This document shows positions 5,037-5,644 of a stretch of DNA of 5,644 nucleotides, piece after piece (positions within the stretch are counted from its first letter, which is position 1; the number at the start of each line of letters is the position of its first letter). The notes under the pieces were generated by a model. It was not told the origin of the DNA and made no database searches. It was given only the letters and a program-made list of their open reading frames with translations. This DNA is from a bacterium (GTDB taxonomy: Bacteria; Verrucomicrobiota; Verrucomicrobiia; Limisphaerales; J093), in contig JAJXTA010000233.1 of the NCBI GenBank assembly GCA_021784265.1, forward strand, positions 1-5,644, written 5' to 3'. A program made the translations under genes and the position numbers.

Positions 5037-5644
5037 GTGGATGCCGCATCCTCCGTAGATTACTTCGCCCTCCTCGACGAGCCGCGGCAGCCCTGGCTCG
5101 AACCGGAGGCCCTCAAAACCAAGTTCCTCGCTCTCTCCGCCCAGGCACATCCGGACCGGGTCCATGGGGCCGAGGCTGCGGAACGGCAGGCGGCGAATGC
5201 GCGGTTCGCCCTGCTCAACGCCGCCTATAAGGCGTTGCGCGATCCCAAGGAGCGGCTCCTGCACCTCCTCGAACTCGAACTCGGGGCTCAGCCCAAGGAC
5301 GTGCAGCGGATCCCGCCCGGGACGATAGACCTCTTCGTGCAGGTCGGCCAAACGTGTCGCGAGGTGGACGCCTTCCTGGCAGCCCGGGCGCGGGTCAACT
5401 CCCCGCTGGCTAAGGTGCAGATGTTCGAGCGCGGGATGGCCTGGACCGACAACCTCACGGCCGTGCGGCAGGACCTCGACCGCCAGCGCCACGCCTTGCT
5501 CGGGGAGCTGCGCCAGCTCAATGACCTGTGGGCAGCCGCCCCACCACCGGGGTCCCCCGCGCGGCGGGCCGCCCTTCCCCTCGAACGGCTCGAGGCGGTG
5601 TACCGGCTGCTCAGCTACCTCGGCCGGTGGACGATGGACCAGCG
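5037..5644 (+). CDS. hscB: Fe-S assembly J-domain co-chaperone HscB, 3' end beyond window
   Basis: HscB binds the scaffold IscU and stimulates the ATPase of the Hsp70 HscA so that Fe-S clusters are released to target proteins. The visible 202 residues begin VDYFALLDEP near residue 7, as in E. coli HscB (MDYFTLFGLP). The J domain carries the HPD motif at residues 38-40 (AQAHPDRV), followed by the family's FALLNAAYKALRDPKERLLHLLEL helix region (about 57-80). The C-terminal helical IscU-binding domain follows. A short Pro/Ala-rich insert (AAAPPPGSPARRAAL, 166-180) precedes the last helix, so the protein is longer than the roughly 171 residues of E. coli. The start is the GTG at 5037; the overlapping ATG at 5041 is in another frame and stops at once. 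No clear ribosome-binding site is seen. The frame is open upstream into iscA, but homology does not extend there. The frame is still open at the window end, where the last helix is nearly complete; hscA and a ferredoxin would be the expected next genes. Confidence 0.92.
   Translation, partial: MDAASSVDYFALLDEPRQPWLEPEALKTKFLALSAQAHPDRVHGAEAAERQAANARFALLNAAYKALRDPKERLLHLLELELGAQPKDVQRIPPGTIDLFVQVGQTCREVDAFLAARARVNSPLAKVQMFERGMAWTDNLTAVRQDLDRQRHALLGELRQLNDLWAAAPPPGSPARRAALPLERLEAVYRLLSYLGRWTMDQ

Noticed and set aside
5041..5043. ATG as the hscB start
   Set aside because: In that frame a stop follows after five codons; the HscB frame uses the GTG at 5037.
4965..5492. Minus-strand open frame of 175 residues opposite hscB
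   Set aside because: The plus-strand frame carries the HPD motif and HscB-specific segments; this is its shadow.

Overview
The window is GC-rich bacterial chromosome with tightly packed housekeeping and maturation genes. No phage, transposon, CRISPR or integrase signal is visible. The ATP-dependent helicase HrpB has an N-terminal style (LPIYEIE before the Walker A motif, then TQVPQMLLDHG) that I associate with Verrucomicrobiota such as Pedosphaerales/Limisphaerales. The assignment is an impression from memory, not a search result; another high-GC Gram-negative phylum is possible.

Layout. (1) Bases 1-52, minus strand: the 5' two thirds of a tRNA-Glu(UUC), cut by the window edge, with a good sigma70-type promoter at 68-95. 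(2) Bases 96-327: a divergent regulatory spacer carrying repeated GCGCCA words and small palindromes. It ends in an extended -10 element placed so that transcription should start at or next to the ATG of the next gene. (3) Bases 328-492, plus strand: a small, strongly basic 54-residue protein of unknown function, ending in a stem-loop. (4) Bases 493-709: a gene-free convergent spacer with strong hairpins. (5) Bases 710-4325, minus strand: an apparent operon read as hydrogenase maturation protease, then hypA, then hrpB. (6) Bases 4326-4581: a divergent promoter region. (7) Bases 4582-5644, plus strand: an A-type Fe-S carrier (IscA/ErpA family) followed by hscB, which runs off the window.

How the genes relate. 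The minus-strand operon holds two [NiFe]-hydrogenase maturation functions: nickel delivery by HypA and C-terminal processing of the large subunit by the protease. The organism therefore probably makes a [NiFe]-hydrogenase, although no structural subunit lies here. The divergent plus-strand genes belong to ISC-type Fe-S cluster assembly: a scaffold/carrier protein and the J-domain co-chaperone that brings clusters to HscA. A hydrogenase also needs Fe-S clusters, so the neighbourhood is loosely a metal-cofactor region, with the HrpB helicase as an unexplained passenger at the operon's 3' end.

I do not see a convincing new multi-gene system. The items most worth a second look are the small basic gene with its possible leaderless promoter, the repeated GCGCCA words in front of it, the proline-rich tails on the hydrogenase protease, and the hypA-hrpB coupling.
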